Source of the DNA: Streptomyces parvus
GTDB taxonomy: Bacteria > Actinomycetota > Actinomycetes > Streptomycetales > Streptomycetaceae
Reading direction: 5' to 3'
Length of the DNA: 64,000 nucleotides
Assembly: GCF_032121415.1 (NCBI RefSeq)
Contig: NZ_CP135079.1
Span: 3,286,001-3,350,000 of the forward strand
Shown here: piece after piece, positions 1 to 8,334 of the stretch
Position numbering within the stretch: position 1 is the stretch's first letter
Layout: the number at the start of each line of letters is the position of its first letter
The notes under the pieces: model-generated
What the model was told of the DNA's origin: nothing
The model's database searches: none
What the model saw: the letters and a program-made list of their open reading frames with translations, nothing else
Program-made: the position numbers and the translations under genes

Positions 1-3000
1 CAGTCCTCGCCCTCCAGGTTGCCCTCAGTCTCCAGGTACACCTGGCGCAGCGCCTCCAGGACCGCCGGGTCCGGCTTGGCCCACATGCCGCGGGACTCGG
101 CCTCCAGCAGGCGTTCCGCGATGCCGTGCAGAGCCCAGGGGTTGGCTTCCTGGAGGAACTGCTTGTTCTCCGGGTCCAGGACGTACGTCTGGGTGAGCTT
201 GTCGTACATCCAGTCGGCGACCACGCCGGTCGTGGCGTCGTACCCGAAGAGGTAGTCCACCGTGGCCGCCAGCTCGAACGCGCCCTTGTAACCGTGGCGG
301 CGCATCGCCTCGATCCACTTCGGGTTGACGACGCGGGCGCGGAAGACGCGGGACGTCTCCTCGACGAGCGTGCGCGTGCGGACGGTCTCGGGGCGGGTGG
401 AGTCCCCGATGTACGCCTCCGGGGCCGTGCCCTTGAGCGCGCGCACGGTGGCCACCATGCCGCCGTGGTACTGGAAGTAGTCGTCGGAGTCCGCGATGTC
501 GTGCTCGCGGGTGTCGGTGTTCTTCGCGGCGACCTCGATGCGCTTGTAGGCGCTCTCCATCTCCTCGCGAGCCGGGCGGCCGTCGAGTTCGCGGCCGTAG
601 GCGTAGCCGCCCCAGACCGTGTAGACCTCGGCGAGGTCGGCGTCGGTGCGCCAGTCGCGGGAGTCGATGAGCTGGAGGAGGCCGGCGCCGTACGTGCCGG
701 GGCGGGAGCCGAAGATGCGCGTGGTGGCCCGCCGTTCGTCACCGTGCTCGGCCAGGTCGGCCTGGGTGTGCGCCCGTACGTAGTTGCGCTCGGCCGGTTC
801 GTCCAGCGAGGCGGCCAGGCGCACGGCGTCGTCGAGGAGGCCCACCGTGTGCGGGAACGCGTCGCGGAAGAAGCCCGAGATGCGGAGCGTGACGTCGATG
901 CGGGGGCGGCCCAGCTCCTCGTACGGGATGGGCTCCAGGCCCGTCACGCGGCGTGAGGCGTCGTCCCAGACGGGGCGGATGCCGAGCAGCGCGAACGCCT
1001 CCGCGATGTCGTCGCCCGCCGTGCGCATCGCGCTGGTGCCCCAGAGGGAGAGGCCGACCGAGGTGGGCCAGTCGCCGTTGTCGGTCCGGTAGCGGGTCAG
1101 CAGGGATTCCGCCAGGGCCTGGCCCGTTTCCCAGGCCAGCTTCGAGGGGACCGCCTTCGGGTCCACCGAGTAGAAGTTGCGGCCCGTCGGGAGCACGTTG
1201 ACCAGACCGCGGAGCGGGGAGCCGGAGGGGCCCGCGGGGACGAAGCCGCCGTTCAACGCGTGGACGGCGTGAGTGAGTTCGTCGGTCGTCGCCGCCATGC
1301 GCGGGACGACCTCGGTGGCCGCGAAGGTGAGGATGTCCGCCACCGCGTCGGGGAGGCCCGCCGCCACCCCTGCCACGGCCGCCGGGTCCCAGTCCGCGTC
1401 GTCCATCGCCTGGACGAGGGCGCGCGCCTGCTCCTCGATCTCGTCGGCGGCGGTGCGGGTGGCCGCCGATTCGTCGAGGCCGAGCGCCTCGCGCAGGCCC
1501 GGGAGCGACGCCGTACCGCCCCAGATCTGGCGGGCGCGCAGGACGGCGAGGACCAGGTTGACCCGGTCGTTCCCGGCGGGCGGGTTGCCCAGGACGTGCA
1601 GTCCGTCGCGGATCTGGACGTCCTTGATCTCGCAGAGCCAGCCGTCCAGATGCATGATGAAGTCGTCGAAGCCCTCGTCCTCCGGGCGGTCCTCCACCCC
1701 GAGGTCGTGGTCGAGCTTCGCCGCCTGGATCAGCGTCCAGATCTGTGCGCGGACGGCGGGCAGCTTCGCCGGGTCCATCGCGGCGATCTGCGCGTGCTCG
1801 TCGAGGAGTTGCTCCAGGCGCGCGATGTCGCCGTAGCTGTCGGCGCGGGCCATGGGCGGCACCAGGTGGTCGATCAGCGTGGCGTGGACGCGACGCTTCG
1901 CCTGCGTGCCCTCGCCCGGGTCGTTCACCAGGAACGGGTAGACCAGCGGGAGGTCGCCGAGCGCCGCGTCGGGGCCGCAGGCGGCGGAGAGGCCCGCGTT
2001 CTTGCCGGGCAGCCACTCCAGGTTGCCGTGCTTGCCCAGGTGGATCATGGCGTCCGCGCCGAAACCGTTGTCCTCGGCGGAGGCGGCGATCCAGCGGTAC
2101 GCGGCCAAGTAGTGGTGGGACGGCGGAAGATCGGGGTCGTGGTAGATCGCGATCGGGTTCTCGCCGAAGCCACGCGGCGGCTGGATGAGGATGAGGAGGT
2201 TCCCGCGCCGCAGGGCCGCGAGGACGATGTCGCCCTCCGGGTTGGCCGAGCGGTCGACGAACATCTCGCCGGGGGCCGGGCCCCAGTGCTCCTCCACCGC
2301 CTCCCGCAGCTCCTGCGGAAGTTCGGCGAACCAGCGGCGGTAGTCGGCGGCCGGGATCCGGACCGGGTTCTTCGCCAACTGCTCCTCGGTCAACCACTCC
2401 TGGTCGTGGCCGCCCGCGTCGATCAGCGCGTAGATCAGCTCGTCACCGTCGCCGGAGACCAGGCCCGGGATCTCCTCCTCGGGCCCGAAGTCGTACCCCT
2501 CGGCGCGCAGGCGGCGCAGCAGGGCCACGGCGCTGGCGGGGGTGTCGAGGCCGACCGCGTTCCCGATGCGGGAGTGCTTGGTCGGGTAGGCCGACAGCAC
2601 GAGCGCGATCTTCTTGTCGGCGTTCGGGATGGAGCGCAGCTTCGCGTGGCGTACGGCGATCCCGGCGACCCGGGCCGCGCGCTCGGCGTCGGGGACGTAC
2701 GCGGGGAGCCCGTCCTGGTCGATCTCCTTGAAGGAGAAGGGGACCGTGATCAGGCGGCCGTCGAACTCCGGAACCGCGATCTGGGTGGCCGCGTCGAGCG
2801 GGGAGACGCCCTCGTCGTTCTCCTCCCAGGCGGTACGCGGGCTGGTGAGGCAGAGCGCCTGGAGGATCGGCACGTCGAGCCGGGTGAGCGCGCCCGCGTC
2901 CCACGACTCGTCGTCGCCTCCGGCCGAGGCCTCGGCGGGCTTGGTGCCGCCCGCCGCGAGGACCGTGGTCACGATGGCGTCGGCGGCGCGGAGCCGGTCG

Positions 3001-3605
3001 ACGAGGTCGGCCTCCGGGGTACGGAGAGACGCGACGTACAGCGGGAGCGGGCGGCCCCCGGCGTCCTCGACCGCCGTGCACAGCCCGTCCACGAAGGCGG
3101 TGTTCCCGCTCATGTGGTGGGCGCGGTAGTAGAGGACGGCGACGGTCGGCGCACCCTCGGGCACGGTGCGGGCCTCCCGCTCCAGCGGGCCCCAGGCGGG
3201 GGCCGGGGCGGGCGGCTCGAAGCCGTGGCCGGTCAGCAGCACGGTGTCGGAGAGGAACCGGGCCAGCTGCTCCAGGTTGGCGGGGCCGCCGTGCGCGAGG
3301 TAGGCGTGTGCCTCGGCCGCGATGCCGATCGGCACCGTGGACGCGGCCATCAACTGGGCGTCGGGGGCCTGCTCACCGGTCAGCACGACGACCGGGCGGC
3401 CGGTGGCCAGCACCGCGTCGAGCCCCTCCTGCCATGCCCGTACGCCGCCGAGGAGCCGTACGACGACGAGGTCGGCTCCGTCCAGCAGCTCCGGCAGTCC
3501 GTCGAGGTCGACGCGGGAGGGGTTGGCGTACCGGTAGCTGACGGGCCCCTCGGAAGCGCGGGCGCTCAGGAGGTCGGTGTCGGACGTCGACAGGAGCAGG
3601 ATCAT
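1..3605 (-). CDS. cobN: Cobaltochelatase subunit CobN (3' end cut by window edge)
   Basis: Largest subunit of the ATP-dependent cobaltochelatase, which inserts cobalt into hydrogenobyrinic acid a,c-diamide in B12 synthesis; cytoplasmic. The reading frame runs from the ATG at 3605 to base 3 with no stop. The 1,201 visible codons are close to the usual family length of about 1,200, so probably only a few C-terminal residues are missing. The family signature HLGKHGNLEWLPGK lies near residue 520. A purine-rich GAGGAAGG sits 11 nt before the ATG. The long leader carries a cobalamin riboswitch, so expression is expected to fall when B12 is abundant. It is divergent from cobG. No CobS or CobT partner is in the window. 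Identification is firm; the start is probable. Confidence 0.96.
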   Translation of the reverse strand, partial: MILLLSTSDTDLLSARASEGPVSYRYANPSRVDLDGLPELLDGADLVVVRLLGGVRAWQEGLDAVLATGRPVVVLTGEQAPDAQLMAASTVPIGIAAEAHAYLAHGGPANLEQLARFLSDTVLLTGHGFEPPAPAPAWGPLEREARTVPEGAPTVAVLYYRAHHMSGNTAFVDGLCTAVEDAGGRPLPLYVASLRTPEADLVDRLRAADAIVTTVLAAGGTKPAEASAGGDDESWDAGALTRLDVPILQALCLTSPRTAWEENDEGVSPLDAATQIAVPEFDGRLITVPFSFKEIDQDGLPAYVPDAERAARVAGIAVRHAKLRSIPNADKKIALVLSAYPTKHSRIGNAVGLDTPASAVALLRRLRAEGYDFGPEEEIPGLVSGDGDELIYALIDAGGHDQEWLTEEQLAKNPVRIPAADYRRWFAELPQELREAVEEHWGPAPGEMFVDRSANPEGDIVLAALRRGNLLILIQPPRGFGENPIAIYHDPDLPPSHHYLAAYRWIAASAEDNGFGADAMIHLGKHGNLEWLPGKNAGLSAACGPDAALGDLPLVYPFLVNDPGEGTQAKRRVHATLIDHLVPPMARADSYGDIARLEQLLDEHAQIAAMDPAKLPAVRAQIWTLIQAAKLDHDLGVEDRPEDEGFDDFIMHLDGWLCEIKDVQIRDGLHVLGNPPAGNDRVNLVLAVLRARQIWGGTASLPGLREALGLDESAATRTAADEIEEQARALVQAMDDADWDPAAVAGVAAGLPDAVADILTFAATEVVPRMAATTDELTHAVHALNGGFVPAGPSGSPLRGLVNVLPTGRNFYSVDPKAVPSKLAWETGQALAESLLTRYRTDNGDWPTSVGLSLWGTSAMRTAGDDIAEAFALLGIRPVWDDASRRVTGLEPIPYEELGRPRIDVTLRISGFFRDAFPHTVGLLDDAVRLAASLDEPAERNYVRAHTQADLAEHGDERRATTRIFGSRPGTYGAGLLQLIDSRDWRTDADLAEVYTVWGGYAYGRELDGRPAREEMESAYKRIEVAAKNTDTREHDIADSDDYFQYHGGMVATVRALKGTAPEAYIGDSTRPETVRTRTLVEETSRVFRARVVNPKWIEAMRRHGYKGAFELAATVDYLFGYDATTGVVADWMYDKLTQTYVLDPENKQFLQEANPWALHGIAERLLEAESRGMWAKPDPAVLEALRQVYLETEGNLEGED

Positions 3606-3689
3606 GCTGCGTCAGGCCTTCCTCGGGGTGTCCACGCCCCGGGCGGGTGTCGGAGGGTCTCCCGGGCGGTCCGGTGGCTACCGGGCACT

Positions 3690-3835
3690 CGGAGAAGGGA
3701 GTTCCTGACTCGTCCGGCAGCCGGTGGTGGCGGCGGCCGGACTCACAGTGGCGGGACCGCGCCGGAATCTCACCGGGCTTCCTCCCCTGTCGCCGTCTGG
3801 CGATGGCGGCCTGAACGGACCACCGCCTGCATCCT
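3690..3835 (-). promoter_or_regulatory. Cobalamin (AdoCbl) riboswitch in the cobN leader
   Basis: Read on the minus strand, the leader carries the conserved core of cobalamin riboswitches. GGGAGGAAGCCCGGTGAGAT is followed by TCCGGCGCGGTCCCGCCACTG, which contains the B12 box GCCACTG (complement at 3746-3752). After it come TGAGTCCGG and, near 3701-3713, GAGTCAGGAAC, matching the GAGCCAGGA element that closes the core. A GC-rich stretch between about 3606 and 3690 separates it from the cobN start and could be the expression platform. Known members repress translation or transcription when adenosylcobalamin binds. The outer limits are approximate. The rest of the 3606-4067 gap holds only the cobG promoter region. 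Confidence 0.92.
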
Positions 3836-4054
3836 AAGCCGCGGGGGCGGGCCAGGGGCAGGGGGCGGGGGTGCGGTGGTGATCACTGTTTGGCGCGGCG
3901 GCGCCCCTGGGTGCGGGGGGTGGGTGGAATCCCCGCATGGGGTGACGGGGTGGTGGCACCCTCCCTGCCCGCTGTTCCGCTGCCCCGCTTTCCCGCTGCC
4001 CTGTTGTCCCGCAGGTCACAGCAGCGGGCCCGTCGCCGGGAGCGGCCCGGTCGG

Positions 4055-4060
4055 TATGCT
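4055..4060 (+). promoter_or_regulatory. Probable -10 box of a leaderless cobG transcript
   Basis: TATGCT is followed by exactly 7 nt and then the ATG at 4068. This geometry puts the transcription start on or next to the start codon, as in leaderless actinobacterial genes. No Shine-Dalgarno sequence is suitably placed. It also favours the ATG at 4068 over the one at 4056, which would lie inside the -10 box. No convincing -35 box is visible. Confidence 0.5.
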
Positions 4061-4067
4061 CGCCGCC

Positions 4068-5360
4068 ATGCCCGATTCCGCCCCCTCCCGCCTCTCCACG
4101 GGCGGCCCAGTCCCTAGCGGCAGCGGCGACGCCTGCCCGGGAACGCTGCGGCTGCACCGGGCCGACGACGGTGCGCTGGCCCGGGTCCGGGTGCCCGGCG
4201 GGGTGCTGAGCGCGGACCGGGCGGACGCGCTGCTCGCGGCGGCCGAACGGTTCGGGGACGGTGAGCTGCATCTCACCTCGCGGGGCAACGTCCAGTTGCG
4301 CGGCCTCGACGCGGCGTGCGGCGGCGCCCTCGCCGAGCTGCTCACGGCCGCCGGGCTGCTGCCGTCCGCCGCGCACGAGCGGGCCCGCAACATCGTGGCC
4401 TCGCCGCTTGCCGGACTGGACGGCGGTCACGGCCGGGAGGGTTCGCCCGCACTCGGCCGCCTGCTGGCCGAACTGGACGGACTGGTCTGCGGATCGGCCG
4501 CCGCCGCCTCGCTCTCCGGCCGCTTCCTCTTCGCCCTGGACGACGGCCGCGGTGACGTGGACGCGCTGGGCGCCGACGTGACCCTGATCGCGGCGGGCGA
4601 CGGCTGCCTCCTGCGGATCGGGGCCGAGGACGAGGTGTTCCGGATACCGAGCGGGGAAGGCCCGCGCGCCGCGCTCCTGGCCGCCGAGACGTTCCTGCGG
4701 GCCGCCCGCGATTCCGGCGCGTGGCGTGTGAAGGACCTGCCCGACGACGTACGGGCCGAGCTGGTTCGCACCGTCGGGGCAGCCGCGGGTCCGGCCGTCC
4801 GCCGCCCCCGTCCGCGTACGGTGGCTCCCCCCGCCCCGGGCCCGCACGGTTCCGCGGACGCGATCAGCGTCGACGTACCCCTCGGGCGGCTCACCTCCGC
4901 CCAGTGGCGGCTGCTCACCGGGACGGCCCGCCGGCACGGCGACGAGCTGCGGCTCACCCCGTGGCGCGGGATCGTCGTCCCCGGGCCGTTCGGGCGGCCC
5001 GAGGATGCGGCCGACGCGCTCGCCGCCCTGGCGGCTGCCGGGCTGATCACCGCCCCCGGCTCCCCGTGGACCGGGGTCGGGGCGTGCATCGGCCACCCCG
5101 GCTGCGCGAAGTCCCTCTCCGACGTCCGGGCCGAAGCGGGGGCCGCCGTCGGAGCGGTCGGGCGGCTCCCTGTGTACTGGTCCGGGTGCGAACGCCGCTG
5201 CGGCCACCCCCACGGGGAGTGGATCGACGTGGTGGTCACCCCGGACGGGCACCGGATCTCGCACGTACGCGGGGAGCGGCGGGACCCCCCGCAGACGGTC
5301 CGGGACGACCCGGCCGCGCTGGCTGCGGCGGTGGCCGCGGCCCGCGGCCGATCCCTCTGA
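4068..5360 (+). CDS. cobG: Precorrin-3B synthase CobG
   Basis: 430 residues, a nitrite/sulfite-reductase-like protein with two ferredoxin-like half domains. CobG hydroxylates precorrin-3A to precorrin-3B with oxygen, the step that commits to the aerobic corrin pathway. The sirohaem/4Fe-4S signature is complete: C340-X5-C346 in GACIGHPGCAKS and C374-X3-C378 in SGCERRCGHP. An N-terminal HLTSRGNVQLRGL motif is typical of the family. The start is chosen from the -10 box lying 7 nt upstream; an in-frame ATG at 4056 is the alternative. It is divergent from cobN, outside the riboswitch, and is followed by cobH after 57 nt. A generic sulfite reductase is unlikely given the length and the cob neighbours. 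Confidence 0.9.
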   Translation: MPDSAPSRLSTGGPVPSGSGDACPGTLRLHRADDGALARVRVPGGVLSADRADALLAAAERFGDGELHLTSRGNVQLRGLDAACGGALAELLTAAGLLPSAAHERARNIVASPLAGLDGGHGREGSPALGRLLAELDGLVCGSAAAASLSGRFLFALDDGRGDVDALGADVTLIAAGDGCLLRIGAEDEVFRIPSGEGPRAALLAAETFLRAARDSGAWRVKDLPDDVRAELVRTVGAAAGPAVRRPRPRTVAPPAPGPHGSADAISVDVPLGRLTSAQWRLLTGTARRHGDELRLTPWRGIVVPGPFGRPEDAADALAALAAAGLITAPGSPWTGVGACIGHPGCAKSLSDVRAEAGAAVGAVGRLPVYWSGCERRCGHPHGEWIDVVVTPDGHRISHVRGERRDPPQTVRDDPAALAAAVAAARGRSL

Positions 5361-5401
5361 TCCATCAGCTCCGATCCATCAGCTTCCGACCCATCAGCTG
5401 A
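5359..5401 (+). repeat. Three tandem ~14-nt repeats between cobG and cobH
   Basis: Three near-identical units lie head to tail: GATCCATCAGCTCC, GATCCATCAGCTTCC and GACCCATCAGCTGA, at about 5359, 5373 and 5388. The first overlaps the cobG stop codon and the last ends 17 nt before the cobH GTG. AT content is higher than in the flanks. The role is unknown: possibly a slipped duplication, or a translation or transcription control site for cobH. Confidence 0.75.
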
Positions 5402-5417
5402 AGAAAGCGACAGCACT

Positions 5418-6044
5418 GTGCACCAGTACGAGAAGGACGGACCGGCGATCTACCGCCAGTCCTTCGCCACCATCCGCGCGGAGGCGGATCTCGCCGGGCT
5501 GCCCGCCGACGTCAGCCAGGTCGCCGTCCGGATGATCCACGCCTGCGGCATGGTCGACCTCGTGACGGACCTCGCCTTCTCGCCGAACGCCGTGGCCGAC
5601 GCCCGCGCCGCTCTGCGTGCCGGCGCACCGATCCTCTGCGACGTGGCGATGGTGGCCAGCGGGGTCACCCGCAAGCGGCTGCCCGCGGACAACGACGTGG
5701 TGTGCACGCTGTCCGACCCGTCCGTGCCCGAACTGGCCGCGAAGATGGGGACGACGCGGAGCGCGGCGGCCCTGGAGCTGTGGCGGGACCGGATGGAGGG
5801 GGCGGTGGTCGCGGTCGGCAACGCCCCGACGGCCCTGTTCCGGCTGCTGGAGATGATCGAGGAGGGCGCCCCGCGCCCGGCCGCCGTGATCGGCGTCCCG
5901 GTCGGCTTCGTCGGCGCGATGGAGTCCAAGGAGGCCCTGGCCGAGCACCCGTCGGGCCTGGAGCACCTGATCATCCGTGGCCGGCGCGGCGGCAGCGCGA
6001 TAGCGGCGGCGGCGCTCAACGCCATCGCGAGCGAGGAAGAGTAA
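5418..6044 (+). CDS. cobH: Precorrin-8X methylmutase CobH
   Basis: 208 residues. CobH moves the C-11 methyl of precorrin-8X to C-12, giving hydrogenobyrinate. The catalytic histidine is His41 in [11 protein letters not shown]. Strongly conserved glycine-rich blocks follow ([32 protein letters not shown] and [14 protein letters not shown]). The start is a GTG, with a weak purine run (GAAGAAAG) 11 nt upstream next to the tandem repeats. The length matches the family. The stop is 3 nt before cobIJ, so the two are co-transcribed and probably translationally coupled. Confidence 0.95.
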   Translation: MHQYEKDGPAIYRQSFATIRAEADLAGLPADVSQVAVRMIHACGMVDLVTDLAFSPNAVADARAALRAGAPILCDVAMVASGVTRKRLPADNDVVCTLSDPSVPELAAKMGTTRSAAALELWRDRMEGAVVAVGNAPTALFRLLEMIEEGAPRPAAVIGVPVGFVGAMESKEALAEHPSGLEHLIIRGRRGGSAIAAAALNAIASEEE

Positions 6045-6047
6045 GCG

Positions 6048-7562
6048 GTGAGCGAGATCAGCGGAAACGGCAGCGGCAGGCTCTACGGTGTCGGGCTCGG
6101 CCCCGGCGACCCGAACCTGATGACCCTGCGGGCCGTCCAGGCCATCGGCGAGGCGGACGTCGTCGCGTACCACAGCGCCCGGCACGGCCGCTCGATCGCG
6201 CGCTCCATCGCCGCCGCGCACCTGCGGCCCGACCACATCGAGGAGGCCCTGGTCTACCCCGTCACGACGGAGACCACGGACCACCCGGGCGGCTACCGGG
6301 GCGCGTTGGAGGAGTTCTACGAGAAGGCCGCGGCGCGTCTCGCGGCCCATCTGGACGCGGGCCGCACGGTCGCGGTGCTCGCCGAGGGCGACCCGATGTT
6401 CTACGGCTCGTACATGCACATGCACAAGCGCCTGGCGGACCGGTACGCGACCGAGGTCATCCCCGGCGTCACCTCCGTCAGTGCGGCCGCCGCCCGGCTC
6501 GGCACCCCCCTCGTCGAGGGCGAGGAGATCCTCACGATCCTGCCCGGCACGCTGCCGGAGGAGGAGCTGACGGCCCGTCTCGCCGCCACGGACACGGCGG
6601 TCGTGATGAAGCTGGGGCGCACGTTCCCGGCGGTCCGCGGGGCGTTCGAGGCATCGGGCCGGCTGCCGGAAGCGCGGTACGTGGAGCGGGCCACGATGGC
6701 CGGGGAGCGTACGGGCGAACTGGCGGACATCGAACCGGAGTCGGTTCCGTACTTCTCCGTGGCGGTGCTGCCGAGCCGGGTCGACGCGCCGCGCCCCGCC
6801 CCTTCGGCCTCCGGCGAAGTGGTCGTGGTCGGCACCGGCCCGGCGGGCCCGCTGTGGCTGACGCCACAGACGCGGGGCGCGCTGGCGGCGGCGGACGACG
6901 TGGTCGGCTACACCACCTACCTGGACCGGGTACCGGTCCGCCCCGGTCAGGCGCGGCACGGCTCGGACAACAAGGTGGAGTCGGAGCGGGCGGAGTTCGC
7001 GCTGGACCTGGCCCGGCGGGGCCACCGGGTCGCGGTGGTCTCGGGCGGCGACCCCGGGGTCTTCGCGATGGCGACGGCGGTTCTGGAGGTGGCCTCGCAG
7101 GACGCGTACGCGGACATCCCGGTCCGCGTGCTGCCCGGCGTCACCGCGGCCAACGCCGCCGCCGCCCGCGCGGGGGCGCCGCTCGGCCACGACTACGCCA
7201 CGATCTCCCTCTCGGACCGGCTCAAGCCGTGGGAGGTCATCGCGGAGCGGCTCCGCGCGGCGGCCTCGGCGGACCTGGTGCTGGCCCTGTACAACCCGGG
7301 CTCCAAGTCCCGTACGTGGCAGGTCGGCCAGGCCCGCGACCTGCTCCTGGAGCACCGCTCGCCGGACACCCCGGTGGTGCTGGCGCGGGATGTGGGCGGG
7401 CCGGCGGAGTCCGTCCGTACGGTGCGGCTGGCCGACGTCGACCCGGCGGAGGTGGACATGCGGACGCTGCTGATCGTGGGCTCGTCGCAGACGCGGTGGG
7501 TGAAGCGGGGCGAGGACGGTCGGGGCGTCGTCTGGACGCCGCGCCGCTACCCGGAGGCGTAG
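6048..7562 (+). CDS. cobIJ: Fused precorrin-2 C20-methyltransferase / precorrin-3B C17-methyltransferase CobIJ
   Basis: 504 residues, two SAM-dependent tetrapyrrole methylases in one chain. The CobI half (about residues 1-245) opens with YGVGLGPGDPNLMTLRA and methylates C-20 of precorrin-2. The CobJ half (about 257-500) opens with VVVVGTGPAGPLWLTPQT and methylates C-17 with ring contraction. The fusion is common in actinobacteria. The two reactions flank CobG in the pathway, so the chain works on its substrate and its product. The GTG start is preceded by GAGGAAGAG at the end of cobH. The 3' end overlaps the convergent cobK by 16 nt. Confidence 0.95.
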   Translation: MSEISGNGSGRLYGVGLGPGDPNLMTLRAVQAIGEADVVAYHSARHGRSIARSIAAAHLRPDHIEEALVYPVTTETTDHPGGYRGALEEFYEKAAARLAAHLDAGRTVAVLAEGDPMFYGSYMHMHKRLADRYATEVIPGVTSVSAAAARLGTPLVEGEEILTILPGTLPEEELTARLAATDTAVVMKLGRTFPAVRGAFEASGRLPEARYVERATMAGERTGELADIEPESVPYFSVAVLPSRVDAPRPAPSASGEVVVVGTGPAGPLWLTPQTRGALAAADDVVGYTTYLDRVPVRPGQARHGSDNKVESERAEFALDLARRGHRVAVVSGGDPGVFAMATAVLEVASQDAYADIPVRVLPGVTAANAAAARAGAPLGHDYATISLSDRLKPWEVIAERLRAAASADLVLALYNPGSKSRTWQVGQARDLLLEHRSPDTPVVLARDVGGPAESVRTVRLADVDPAEVDMRTLLIVGSSQTRWVKRGEDGRGVVWTPRRYPEA

Positions 7563-8317
7563 AGCTGCGCCACCCACCGCACGGCCTCGTCGGGCGTACG
7601 GGCCACCGGCACCCCTTCCGGTACCGGTGGCCGCCGGACGACCACGACCGGGATCCCGGCTTCGCGGGCGGCGGTGAGCTTGGGGGCGGTGGCGTCCCCG
7701 CCGCTGTCCTTCGTGACGAGGACGTCGATGCGGTGACGCCGGATGATCTCCCGCTCGCCGTCGAGGCCGAACGGCCCCCGGTCGAGGAGCACCTCCATCC
7801 GGGCCGGGCCGGGCGGCGCCGGCGCGTCGACGGACCGCACGAGGAACCACAGCGCGTCCAGGCCCGCCCCGGAGAAGGCGGCGAGCCCCATCCGGCCGGT
7901 GGTGAGGAAGACCCGCTCGCCGAGTGCGGGCAGCAGCTCGGCGGCCTCGGCCAGCGATGCGGTGGAGTGCCAGAGGTCACCGTCCTGGGCGACCCAGCCG
8001 GGGCGGCGGAGGGCGAGGAGGGGAACATGGGCCAGAGCGGCGGCCTCGGCCGCGTTCCGGCTCATGGCGGCGGCGAAGGGGTGGGTGGCGTCGATGAGGG
8101 CGTCGACCCGGTGCTCACGGACCCAGGCTGCGAGCCCCTCGGGCCCCCCGAACCCGCCGACGCGGACCTCACCGGGCGGCAGCCGGGGTGCGGCGACGCG
8201 ACCGGCGAGCGAGGTGGTGACCCGGACGCTCCGGTCACCGGCCAGGCTCTCGGCGAGCCGGCGCGCCTCGGTCGTACCCCCCAGAACGAGAACATGCACG
8301 GCAGCAGGCACAGGCAT
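7547..8317 (-). CDS. cobK: Precorrin-6A reductase CobK
   Basis: 256 residues. CobK reduces precorrin-6A to precorrin-6B with NADPH. The N-terminal VLVLGGTTEARRLAESL is the family nucleotide-binding signature; DALIDATHPFAAAMSRNAAEA and VTKDSGGDATAPKLTAA are further family blocks. It lies on the opposite strand from the rest of the cluster. Its end overlaps cobIJ by 16 nt, and its start codon is only 17 bp from that of the divergent cbiD. An in-frame GTG 18 nt downstream is an alternative start. There is no clear Shine-Dalgarno sequence, so its promoter must lie inside cbiD or the transcript is leaderless. Confidence 0.92.
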   Translation of the reverse strand: MPVPAAVHVLVLGGTTEARRLAESLAGDRSVRVTTSLAGRVAAPRLPPGEVRVGGFGGPEGLAAWVREHRVDALIDATHPFAAAMSRNAAEAAALAHVPLLALRRPGWVAQDGDLWHSTASLAEAAELLPALGERVFLTTGRMGLAAFSGAGLDALWFLVRSVDAPAPPGPARMEVLLDRGPFGLDGEREIIRRHRIDVLVTKDSGGDATAPKLTAAREAGIPVVVVRRPPVPEGVPVARTPDEAVRWVAQLYASG

Positions 8318-8334
8318 CGGAACGGACTCTTCTC

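Noticed and set aside
1260..4067. Long open frame on the + strand running through the cobN region into cobG
   Set aside because: It is antisense to cobN and compositionally biased; only the part from 4068 matches a known family (CobG). Many other long antisense frames in the window are the same high-GC artefact.
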